Shown: positions 36,203 to 43,658 of the stretch, piece after piece
Layout of the letters: every line of letters begins with the position of its first letter
Position numbering within the stretch: position 1 is the first letter of the stretch
The notes under the pieces: model-generated
What the model was told of the DNA's origin: nothing
Seen by the model: the letters and a program-made list of their open reading frames with translations, nothing else
Database searches by the model: none
Assembly: GCA_963798795.1 (NCBI GenBank)
Contig: CAWCUZ010000001.1
Span: 1,984,001-2,048,000, forward strand
DNA length: 64,000 nucleotides
Direction: 5' to 3'
DNA from: CAWCUZ01 sp963798795
GTDB taxonomy: Bacteria > Acidobacteriota > Vicinamibacteria > Vicinamibacterales > SCN-69-37
Translations under genes and position numbers: made by a program

Positions 36203-37297
36203 CTATCTGCCGACGACCAGGATCGTGAACGAATTGGACACCATCGTGCGCCGGCCGCGGCCGCCTCGCCCGCCCCGCGCGCCGGCCGGCGGCGGTGTTG
36301 GCGGGGGCGTCGGCGCTTCGTACTCGGCCCCAATCAGCAGGATGTTGTTCGTTTTCGAGTCGATCGTCATCGTCTTGTAGTTGCCGCCTTCTTTGGTCGC
36401 CAGCTCCTGCTCCAGGACAAACCTGGTCGGACTCTGCTCCTTGACGATCGACAGCGTGCCCGCCTGGCCGTTCGAGCTGAACGCCTCCATCGCGGCGGGG
36501 TTGAAGCCGCCGCCGTCGGTGCCCTGACCGATTGACAACGCGTCGAGAATCCGGCCGTCCGCCGCGCTCACGATGGTCATCGACGCCGGTCCCACCTGGT
36601 CCTTGCCGCCGTCGTGGCACGCGGCGAACAGAATGCCGTTCTTCACGTCGTAGCCGAGACCGGCCGGACCGCCGCACTTGGCGCTGATGTCGTAGGTCGC
36701 CTTGACCTTCATGGCCCCCGCGTCCACCACGGCGATGGCATCCTTGTCCTCGAGGTCCACGTACACCGTGCCCTTGCCGTCGCTCTGCGCCTGCTCCGGC
36801 GCGCCGCCCAGGTCAATCGTGCCGACGACGGTGCCGTCGGCGGCGTTGATGACCGTATCGTTGGGCGCCGTGTGGCTGAGGACGTGCACGCGTCCGTTGA
36901 AGGGATCGAACAGCATGCCGTCGGGGCTGCCGTCCACGTCAATGGTCTTGATGACCGCCAGCGTCTTCATGTCGAACATCGTCACCGGCTTGCTGCTCGC
37001 GAAGCCGTGGCCGGACTTCGAGTCGAGCGCGACACCGTGGGCGCTCACGTTCGGGATTTCGCCCGCCGGCGCAAGCGTGTCGAGGTTGAACACCGTGATG
37101 CGCGCGGGCTGGCCGCTCGCCTGATCGGCCCGGCGGGCGATGTACAGCCGTCGCGCCGTGCTGTCGGCGTTGACGTAGTCGAATCCGCCGCCGCCGCCCA
37201 CCTTCTGGGACTGCAGAATCCGGTACAGACCCGATTGCGCCGCGAGCGACACGGCGAGGCCGATGGTGGCTACGAAGATCAGACTGATGCGCCGCAT
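36203..37297 (-). CDS. exported YVTN-type beta-propeller protein
   Basis: 364 residues; ATG at 37297 with GGAG upstream and a signal peptide (MRRISLIFVATIGLAVSLAAQ). Repeats include RITVFNLDTLAPAGEIPNVSAHGVALD, MFDMKTLAVIKTIDVDGSPDGMLFD and MTIVSAADGRILDALSIGQGTD, the YVTN/surface-layer propeller pattern. The C-terminus carries an unusual Pro- then Gly/Arg-rich insert (PTPPPTPPPAG, then RGGRGGRGRR). Function unknown. Divergent from an ABC exporter pair across a 136-base gap containing a 16-bp repeat motif. Confidence 0.8.
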   Translation of the reverse strand: MRRISLIFVATIGLAVSLAAQSGLYRILQSQKVGGGGGFDYVNADSTARRLYIARRADQASGQPARITVFNLDTLAPAGEIPNVSAHGVALDSKSGHGFASSKPVTMFDMKTLAVIKTIDVDGSPDGMLFDPFNGRVHVLSHTAPNDTVINAADGTVVGTIDLGGAPEQAQSDGKGTVYVDLEDKDAIAVVDAGAMKVKATYDISAKCGGPAGLGYDVKNGILFAACHDGGKDQVGPASMTIVSAADGRILDALSIGQGTDGGGFNPAAMEAFSSNGQAGTLSIVKEQSPTRFVLEQELATKEGGNYKTMTIDSKTNNILLIGAEYEAPTPPPTPPPAGARGGRGGRGRRTMVSNSFTILVVGR

Positions 37298-37388
37298 GAT
37301 CGAACTCCAGGAGGACAGGAACACGGAAGAGGAGAGCCATCGGCATGATACCGCCCCGCGGCGCACGAGCAGAGCGATAAACACAGCA

Positions 37389-37404
37389 TTACCAAAGTCT
37401 TACC
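37389..37404. promoter_or_regulatory. 16-bp direct-repeat motif shared with 41453
   Basis: TTACCAAAGTCTTACC: on the minus strand GGTAAGACTTTGGTAA, a direct repeat of GGTAA with an 11-base period. This resembles binding sites of OmpR-family response regulators. Its close relative lies at 41453-41468 before the PepSY-like gene, suggesting a shared regulator for the two loci. Confidence 0.5.
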
Positions 37405-37433
37405 GCTCGCAAATGATCTACCCTAGGGACCGA

Positions 37434-38891
37434 ATGGCCTGGCCCGTCGCGACCGTCTACGTCGAGGAACTCAAGGCGACTGTGCGCGGCCGGTTCGCCT
37501 GGCTCGGCGCGGCGGCTGGTCTTCTCGCGGTCGGCGCGCTGGCGACGGTCGGCACGCAGGATACCTGGCTCGATGGGTACGGCATCATCGCGTACGGCCT
37601 GGTGCCGCTCGCGTTCATCCCGCTCGCCGCGGGCTTCATCGCCAGCGCGCGCGCCAGCCGGTTCGTGGAGAGTGTCTTCACCGCGCCCGTCCGGCGACGC
37701 GACTGGCTGCTGGCAAAGATCCTGGTGCTGGTGACGCTCGGAGCCGGATACTACCTCGCGCTGCTGCCGATGCTGATCGTGTACGCCGCGCACGTCGGGA
37801 TTCCGCCGCTGCTGCACGCGTTCCTGCTGTGGACGCCAGGCCTGCTGGTGGCCAGCATCGCGATCGGCTCGCTCATCGGCGTCCTGTTCATCGGCCGGAG
37901 CCTCGCCGCGCCCGCGGGCGCCGGGATGGGCGTGCTCCTCGTCTACGCCGGGTTCATTCCCCTTCAGGAACTGATGGTGTCGCGCGGCAGCGGTGCGACC
38001 CGCACGGGCCACCTCACGCTCGCGAGTCCCGCGGTGCTGCTCAAGAACGGGCTCGGCTTCGCACTCGCGGTCGGCAACGTACCGGCCACGACCGCGTGGA
38101 CGTGGATGAGTGTCGTCCTGCTCGTCGGCGGCGTCGTAGCCCTCACCGTCTGGGTGTTCCTGCGGGCCCAGGGCGTGGAGACGTGGGAGGCGACGCGCGC
38201 CCAGCGTTGGATTGTCGCCGTGGCCCTGATCGCGCTCAGCGTGCTGCCCAGCTTCATTGCCGACGCGAACTACGATCGGCCGGCGCCGCGCCACACCCGC
38301 GCGCCCGCCATCCGCGGCCTGTACTCACGCGCCGGCAGCACCCTCGCGCTCGTCGAGCCCGGGGCCGACGCGCCCGCTCGCTGCTGCGGAACCATCCTCA
38401 ACCGCGGCGACATGATGGCGATGCCGACGGACCGGCAGACCCGTCGCGACCTGCTCCTGCTGCTGCCGGTCGACGCCGCGCGCCCCGTCACGAATCTGCA
38501 TATCGACCTCATCGGCGAGAACGGGCTCCAGATCGCGGCCGCCGATCCCGGCGCGCTCGATCAGGCCGCGCCGTCGCTCGCCACCCGCACGTACCCGGAC
38601 GAGTCCGGACCGGCCGACCGAGACGGCCACCACATCGCGACCGGCTGGGTGGCGCGCGTGCCCGTGACGCTCGATCCCACGAACCCCTGGGACATCGGCG
38701 GCGACCGCTATCCGCTCACCGTCCAGGCGACCTACCGCGTGGCGGACGAGCCGGCGGCGCGGACCTTCACGGCGCGCGCCGCGATCGACGCGCAGGTCGG
38801 CAGCGGCCTCTACGAAATGGGGCTCGCATCGAGCGTGCTGCCGCTGTGCTGCCTTGGCGCCGCCATCACGCGCTGGAGGCGGACGCGATGA
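37434..38891 (+). CDS. ABC-2-type exporter permease
   Basis: 485 residues. The ATG at 37434 has AGGGA five bases upstream; an in-frame ATG at 37413 is the alternative. Six TM helices lie within residues 20-270 (for example LGAAAGLLAVGALATVG, LLVASIAIGSLIGVLFIG, WMSVVLLVGGVVALTVWVFL). A large periplasmic domain (about 290-460) precedes a final C-terminal TM helix. The ATPase gene overlaps its stop (ATGA). Substrate unknown. Confidence 0.85.
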   Translation: MAWPVATVYVEELKATVRGRFAWLGAAAGLLAVGALATVGTQDTWLDGYGIIAYGLVPLAFIPLAAGFIASARASRFVESVFTAPVRRRDWLLAKILVLVTLGAGYYLALLPMLIVYAAHVGIPPLLHAFLLWTPGLLVASIAIGSLIGVLFIGRSLAAPAGAGMGVLLVYAGFIPLQELMVSRGSGATRTGHLTLASPAVLLKNGLGFALAVGNVPATTAWTWMSVVLLVGGVVALTVWVFLRAQGVETWEATRAQRWIVAVALIALSVLPSFIADANYDRPAPRHTRAPAIRGLYSRAGSTLALVEPGADAPARCCGTILNRGDMMAMPTDRQTRRDLLLLLPVDAARPVTNLHIDLIGENGLQIAAADPGALDQAAPSLATRTYPDESGPADRDGHHIATGWVARVPVTLDPTNPWDIGGDRYPLTVQATYRVADEPAARTFTARAAIDAQVGSGLYEMGLASSVLPLCCLGAAITRWRRTR

Positions 38892-39625
38892 GCGCCGGCG
38901 AGTACACCATCGAAACCGATGGCCTCACGCGCCGCTTCGGTGACTTCACCGCCGTGAACGGTGTCACGCTCCGGATTTCGAAGGGCGAGCTCTACGGCTT
39001 CCTCGGCCTCAACGGCGCCGGGAAGACCACGACGATCCGCGTCCTGACGACGCTGCTCCCGCCTACCGCCGGGACCGCCCGGCTGTGGGGACACGACGTG
39101 GCGACCGATCCCCTGGCGGTGCGCCGGCTCGTCGGGCTCGTGAGCGACGAGACGAGCGAGAGCCAGTCCACGTGGACCGCCCGGGAGTACCTGTCCTACT
39201 TCGCCAGGATCCGCCATCTTCCCGATCCGCCCCACCACGTTGAACGGCTGCTCGACCGCGTGGGCCTCGAGCCGGGCTTCCGAGGCCGGATCATCGGCAC
39301 CTACAGCACGGGCATGAAGCGCCGCGTCGAAATCGCCCGCGCGCTCATGGGCGATCCCAAGGTGCTCTTTCTCGACGAGCCGACCCGCGGCCTCGATCTG
39401 CCCGCCAAACGCGAGATGTGGAACCTGCTGCGGCAACTGGCGGCCACCGAGAATGTGACGACCTTTCTCAGCAGCCACGATTCACACGAAATCCGGACGC
39501 TGTGCGATGAAATCAGTGTGATCGCCCGGGGCACGGTCGTCTACACGGGATCCACCCGCGATCTCGGCGCAGACCTGGACGCGTTCGAAGAGCAGTTGAT
39601 TCGGTTGCTGACCCGGGCGGCGTGA
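38888..39625 (+). CDS. ABC transporter ATP-binding protein
   Basis: 245 residues: Walker A LGLNGAGKTT (residues 39-48), a Q-loop region near DETSESQST, signature YSTGMKRRVEIARAL and Walker B VLFLDEPTRGLD, then the H-loop SSHDSHEI. The YSTGM form of the signature is typical of ABC-2 exporter ATPases. Translationally coupled to the permease. Confidence 0.93.
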   Translation: MSAGEYTIETDGLTRRFGDFTAVNGVTLRISKGELYGFLGLNGAGKTTTIRVLTTLLPPTAGTARLWGHDVATDPLAVRRLVGLVSDETSESQSTWTAREYLSYFARIRHLPDPPHHVERLLDRVGLEPGFRGRIIGTYSTGMKRRVEIARALMGDPKVLFLDEPTRGLDLPAKREMWNLLRQLAATENVTTFLSSHDSHEIRTLCDEISVIARGTVVYTGSTRDLGADLDAFEEQLIRLLTRAA

Positions 39626-39638
39626 CCCGGGCGGCGTG

Positions 39639-39659
39639 ACCCGGCGCGCCGGGCCGGGT
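39639..39659. terminator. possible hairpin between convergent ABC genes
   Basis: ACCCGGC/GCCGGGT stem of 7 bp with a 7-base loop in the 45-base gap between two convergent genes. It follows a short direct repeat of GGCGTGACCCGG. There is no T-tract, so intrinsic termination is only possible. Confidence 0.35.
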
Positions 39660-39670
39660 GAGGGCGCGGT

Positions 39671-40891
39671 CTACTCGCTGCGCAGGGCCTCGATGGGATC
39701 GAGGCTCGCCGCGCGCCGCGCCGGGTAGTAGCCGAACACCACGCCCACGCCGGCCGCAAACGCCACCGCCACCAGGATCGTCCGGGGCGAGACCAGCATC
39801 GGCCACGCGTACAGGTCCGCAAAGACGCGCGATCCGGCCAGCCCGATCGCCGCCCCCGCGACCCCGCCGCCCAGCCCCAGCACGACCGCCTCGACGAGAA
39901 ACTGCACGCGGACGTCGCTCTCCCGCGCACCCAGCGCGATCCGCAGCCCGATCTCGCGCGTCCGCTCCGCGACGGATACCAGCATGATGTTCATCACGCC
40001 GACACCGCCCACGAGCAGCGAGACGGACGCAATCGCCGACAGCATCCAGCTCATGGTGCGGGCGCTGTCCTCCTGGAGGCGGATCGAATCTTCGGGCTCG
40101 CGCAGCGTGAAGTCGTCGTTGCCGTCCTCGGGAATGCGGTGGCGGACGCGCAGCACGTCGCTGATGTGATCCTGCGCTGCGGGAATGGCGCCGTTCGTCG
40201 TGGCCGAGCACATGATGTCGTCCACGTGGGTGGAGCGGTTGTTGATGTAGTGCATGACGGTCGAGTACGGCAGAAACACCGTGTCATCCTGATCCTGCCC
40301 GGCCGTGGACGTGCCGCGCGCCTTCAGGATGCCAACCACGGTGAACACCTGCCCGTTCATTCGCACGGTTTCGCCCACCGGCTCGTCCTCGCCGAAGAGC
40401 ATGTTCGCCACGGTGCGGCCCAGCACGGCGACCCGCGCCCGATCCCGCACGTCCGCGTCGGAGAACGAGGCGCCGTCGGCCACCGGCCAGGCTTTGATCA
40501 GCAGGTAGTCCGGCGACACGCCCAGGTAGCGCGTGAACCAGTTCTGGTTGCCGTGGACGATCTGAAGGCGGCCGTCCACGTTCGGCGAGCAGCGCACGAT
40601 CTCGGGCACTTCCTCGACGATGGCGACGCTGTCTTCGACACTGAGGTTCTCGACGCCCCGCGCGCCGGTGCGGACGCCGCCGACGTTGCGGCTGCCGTTT
40701 TCGATCCAGATGAAGTTGTCGCCAAGGTTGGCCAATTGCTGCTGGATGATCGCGCCGCTGCCCTCCCCCAGGGCAACTGTACAGATCACCGCGCCGATGC
40801 CGATGGTGATGCCGAGGATCGTGAGCACCGTCCTCATCCGATGGCGTGCCAGCGCGCGCAGCGCGATTCGCAGGGCGAGAAATGGCGACAT
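39671..40891 (-). CDS. MacB/FtsX-type ABC permease
   Basis: 406 residues: an N-terminal TM helix (TVLTILGITIGIGAVICTVAL), a large periplasmic MacB-PCD domain (about 45-260) and three C-terminal TM helices with the FtsX core GGVGVMNIMLVSVAERTREIG, ending in FGYYPARRAASLDPIEALRSE. This is the MacB-like permease of a tripartite or mechanotransmission exporter. No MacA adaptor or MacB ATPase gene adjoins it; the PepSY-like gene lies just upstream in the same direction. Confidence 0.9.
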   Translation of the reverse strand: MSPFLALRIALRALARHRMRTVLTILGITIGIGAVICTVALGEGSGAIIQQQLANLGDNFIWIENGSRNVGGVRTGARGVENLSVEDSVAIVEEVPEIVRCSPNVDGRLQIVHGNQNWFTRYLGVSPDYLLIKAWPVADGASFSDADVRDRARVAVLGRTVANMLFGEDEPVGETVRMNGQVFTVVGILKARGTSTAGQDQDDTVFLPYSTVMHYINNRSTHVDDIMCSATTNGAIPAAQDHISDVLRVRHRIPEDGNDDFTLREPEDSIRLQEDSARTMSWMLSAIASVSLLVGGVGVMNIMLVSVAERTREIGLRIALGARESDVRVQFLVEAVVLGLGGGVAGAAIGLAGSRVFADLYAWPMLVSPRTILVAVAFAAGVGVVFGYYPARRAASLDPIEALRSE

Positions 40892-40924
40892 TGCGTAGAC
40901 GAGACGGGGCGCCAGGCGGAGGCG

Positions 40925-41416
40925 CTATTTCTTGGGCGATACCCACTGGCCCTCGGGCGTGAGTTCGACCTCGCTCACCCGCGGCGCGCCCTTGAGCACC
41001 AGCTCGTAGGTCATCGTCCCGTTCTGAAACAGCTTCTCGGACCGTGAGATCGTGGCCTTCGCGTACCGTGTCTTCACCGCGTCCACGACGGCCTTGGGGA
41101 CGGCGGAAACGGGTATCAGCTCCTCGTACAGGACGAGCGTGCCGTCCGTCAGGTAGATCAGGTCGCGCCGCTGCGTCCCGTCCATGCTCTCGATCTGGTA
41201 CTCCACCTTGCCGTTCTCGGTCTCCTTCGACACGTTCAGGACCTTCGCTTCGGGATAGGACTTCACGAAGTTCGCCTGGATGGCGGGCGGCAGCGTAACC
41301 CGGGCGGGAGCCGGCTTCGCCTGGGCTTGCGGCGCCGGTTTGGCCTGCGCCGCTCCGAGCGCGACGACGGAGACAGCGACGATGGATGCGGCGAGCGCGA
41401 CGGATGCACGTGGCAT
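40925..41416 (-). CDS. exported PepSY-like protein
   Basis: 163 residues with a signal peptide (cleavage after GAAQA), an Ala/Pro/Lys-rich linker and two PepSY-like repeats: AIQANFVKSYPEAKVLNVSKE with GKVEYQIESMDG, and VVDAVKTRYAKATISRSEKL with GTMTYELVLKG. Proteins of this group are periplasmic and often controlled by two-component systems. It precedes the MacB-like permease by 33 bases. The 16-bp motif at 41453 is upstream, suggesting shared regulation with the ABC exporter at 37.4 kb. Confidence 0.78.
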   Translation of the reverse strand: MPRASVALAASIVAVSVVALGAAQAKPAPQAQAKPAPARVTLPPAIQANFVKSYPEAKVLNVSKETENGKVEYQIESMDGTQRRDLIYLTDGTLVLYEELIPVSAVPKAVVDAVKTRYAKATISRSEKLFQNGTMTYELVLKGAPRVSEVELTPEGQWVSPKK

Positions 41417-41452
41417 GAGGGATCTCCTTCGCCCACCATGCCAGAGTCGTCG

Positions 41453-41468
41453 TTATCGAAGCCTTACC
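41453..41468. promoter_or_regulatory. second copy of the 16-bp regulator motif
   Basis: TTATCGAAGCCTTACC (minus strand GGTAAGGCTTCGATAA). It matches the motif at 37389-37404 in 12 of 16 bases, with the GGTAA half-site and spacing kept, and lies 37 bases upstream of the PepSY-like start. Confidence 0.5.
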
Positions 41469-41506
41469 GGGCGCGACCGCTCTGCTCTCGGAGCGTGCGC
41501 GGCACG

Positions 41507-41572
41507 CCGAGATTCCTGACGTCCAGCGGATTTGAGGAAAGAGCAACGACGCCAGGCGGGATGGATCGGCGG
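41507..41572. repeat. dispersed repeat related to the element at 58.57 kb
   Basis: The segment with TTTGAGGAAAGAGCAACG then ACGCCAGGCGGGATG closely matches 58572-58630 (TTTGAGGGAGGAGCAACGCC then GCCGGGCGGGATG). It lies in the 215-base divergent gap between the PepSY-like and zinc-ribbon-like genes. The inverted repeats that flank the 58.5-kb copy are not preserved here. Confidence 0.55.
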
Positions 41573-41631
41573 CCACCTTGTTCTCTTCCGGACCCTTACA
41601 GACGGTCAGCCGGCTCAGATAAAGTGGCCCC

Positions 41632-42000
41632 ATGGACGCTCCGGCCCGCACCTGTCCCGCCTGCGACGACCCGATCGTGTTCACGTTCAGCGAGGCGAGC
41701 GGGCTTGGCGCGTGGAAGCAGGGCCAGGCGATGAACGTAACGCCCGACACGAATCACTACGTCTGCTTTCCCTGCGCCCGCGCCTGGAAACAGCGCCTCG
41801 ACGGTCCGCTCACCGAGGACATCGTCGGCGACCTGGCGTTCTTCTACTGCCGCGCGACCGGGTGCGGCGAACGTATGATCGTGACGCGGATCTCGGCCGA
41901 CCCGACCGGAGTGGAAATCGGCTGCTCCCGCGGGCATCGGTATGGGATGGTGCGGACGGATGAGGGCGGATTGGCCGTCGAAGACGCCGCCCAATCGTAG
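41632..42000 (+). CDS. small cysteine-rich, probable zinc-binding protein
   Basis: 122 residues, unrecognised family. Paired cysteines suggest zinc ribbons: CPAC (Cys8, Cys11), CFPC (Cys45, Cys48), CRATGC (Cys73, Cys78) and CSRGH (Cys98, His102). No TM helix. Role unknown. Its 3' end meets a decayed gene on the opposite strand. Confidence 0.65.
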   Translation: MDAPARTCPACDDPIVFTFSEASGLGAWKQGQAMNVTPDTNHYVCFPCARAWKQRLDGPLTEDIVGDLAFFYCRATGCGERMIVTRISADPTGVEIGCSRGHRYGMVRTDEGGLAVEDAAQS

Positions 42001-43230
42001 CCGAGAGCAGCGGAGCCTCCATCATCAACAGCGGCAGCGCGTACCTTCTCCCACGGCATGTAGCTGAACGGCATCACGGCCAGGAAGGCCGCGACGCCGA
42101 GCCAGAGGAAGATTTCGGCCTCGTCGACCCGGCCGGCGCGCCACGCCGCGGTCGCGCGCCGAAATGCCGACGCGATGGCGGTCAGGTTCACGACCGCGAA
42201 CGCCGCAAACAGCATCCGCTCGACGGGCGCACCGACGAGCGCGTGAATCGCGCGGTGCACGAATCCCACCGTGAACACCCCATCCTGAGTCTGCACGATC
42301 GAAGGCTCAACGGGCAGCGCCAGCACGAACAGTCCCGCGGCCAGGCCGGCCGCCCACGCGGCTCGACCGGCGCGACGAACGCGCGGAAACACCAGCGGCG
42401 CGAGATACACGGCTGGCACCGCGAGGTACAGGCTGAGCGCGTGCGAATCGAATCGGACGCCGGCCGACAACGACGCGGCCCGAAGGGGATTCGACGACGT
42501 GAGATGGCCGCCCCACAGCCAGACGAGCAGGCCCAGCGGCACCATTCCCACCATCGCCGGTACGAGGAAGCTGACGAAGCGTCCACGAGGGTGAGCGTGC
42601 GTGTCGCGGGCCAGGAACGGCGTCGCCGCCATCGCGACCGCGACGAAGACCAGGGTACTGCCTGGTGCAGGTGGCGATCGCCAGGCCCGCCGCCGCGACC
42701 CACGGCCGCCGCCCGCTCACGCCGCGCGCGACCAGCGCCAGCCCGAGCAGCGCCAGCATGTCGGTGAACACGAACACCGACAGCCCGATGAAATACGGAT
42801 TGAGGACGACGAGCGCGAAGGCGAGGGCAGTTGGGGTCAGACCGGGGAGATTGGGGTCAGACGCCGACCTCCAGGGGTCTGACCCCGGTTTGACCCTCAG
42901 GAAGCCGTACCAAGCCCATGCCGTGAGGCTCGCGAGAACGGGCGACAGCAGCCGCAGCGTCGGTGTCGAGAATCCCACCACGTGGCCCCAGCCGGCATAG
43001 ACCAGGTACGTCAGCGGGGCCGTCAATTCGGGGTACGTGCGCAGCAGGTCCCACGACAGCCCGCGGCCGAACAGACGCACGGTCGCGAGGAAGTGCACCT
43101 CGTCGCCCCACGGCGGCGCGTTGCGGACGATCAGCCAGCCGACCAGCGGGACGACCCAGATGGCGGCGTGAATCCAGCGGGCTTCGCGGTGGGCCACGCC
43201 CCGGCCTGGGGATAGGGACGTTCTGGTCAC
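42001..43230 (-). pseudogene. PMT/GT-C-type membrane glycosyltransferase, frameshifted twice
   Basis: Starting at GTG 43230, the sequence has an N-terminal TM helix, then NAPPWGDEVHFLATVRLFG, the acidic loop typical of GT-C mannosyltransferases, and further TM helices. The frame breaks near 42655 (one extra C: RQY then LVFVAVAMAATPFLARD in another frame) and again near 42044 (one extra G: MPWEK then YALPLLMMEA in another frame). The original stop is lost or lies within the opposite-strand gene. A palindromic repeat is inserted in frame at 42831-42899. Two indels plus the insertion favour real decay, though assembly error is possible. Confidence 0.65.
42831..42899. repeat. GGGGTCAGAC-type palindromic repeat inside the glycosyltransferase remnant
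   Basis: Contains TTGGGGTCAGACCGGGG, a second TTGGGGTCAGAC, then GGGGTCTGACCCC. GGGGTCAGAC (42853-42862) and GTCTGACCCC (42877-42886) form a 10-bp stem with a 14-base loop. It encodes an in-frame stretch, VKPGSDPWRSASDPNLPG, unlike the surrounding TM helices. Confidence 0.7.
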
Positions 43231-43316
43231 GTCGTTGCGGCCACAGTAGACCACAGGCCTCGTCGCCGCACCGCCTGCCGCCAACCTCCTGCCCGTCCGT
43301 CCCGTCCAATGCGATC

Positions 43317-43658
43317 GTGGCCAAGACGGCATTACACAAGAAACGGCTGCCGCCCCTGACGCACCTTCAGGTCCTCGTCCTCGGCACGCTGCTCGCCGGT
43401 GAGCAGCCCGGACGCGTCGTCCGAAAGGCGCTGGCCGGCTACGGCGTCCGCCGCACCCCGGCCGCCTTCTATCAGACGATGGCGCGTCTCGAGGGCGGGG
43501 GACTCGTTCAAGGCTGGTACGGCCAGGTCACGGTCGGCGACCAGGCGGTCACCGAACGCCGGTACCGTCTCGCCCCGGCCGGCGCGCGCGCCCTGGCCGA
43601 GACGCAGCGGTTTTACGACGAGCTGGGCGCGGTCAGGTCGCGGTTCTCTGATGCCTGA
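43317..43658 (+). CDS. PadR-family transcriptional regulator
   Basis: 113 residues, a winged-helix regulator: THLQVLVLGTLLAGEQPGR, then FYQTMARLEGGGLVQGWYGQ and the wing with TERRYRLAPAGARALAE. GTG start (43317); no better ATG in frame. Its stop lies within the start of the ADOP permease (8-base overlap), the typical PadR-ADOP pairing in Acidobacteriota, implying it controls that exporter. Confidence 0.85.
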   Translation: MAKTALHKKRLPPLTHLQVLVLGTLLAGEQPGRVVRKALAGYGVRRTPAAFYQTMARLEGGGLVQGWYGQVTVGDQAVTERRYRLAPAGARALAETQRFYDELGAVRSRFSDA

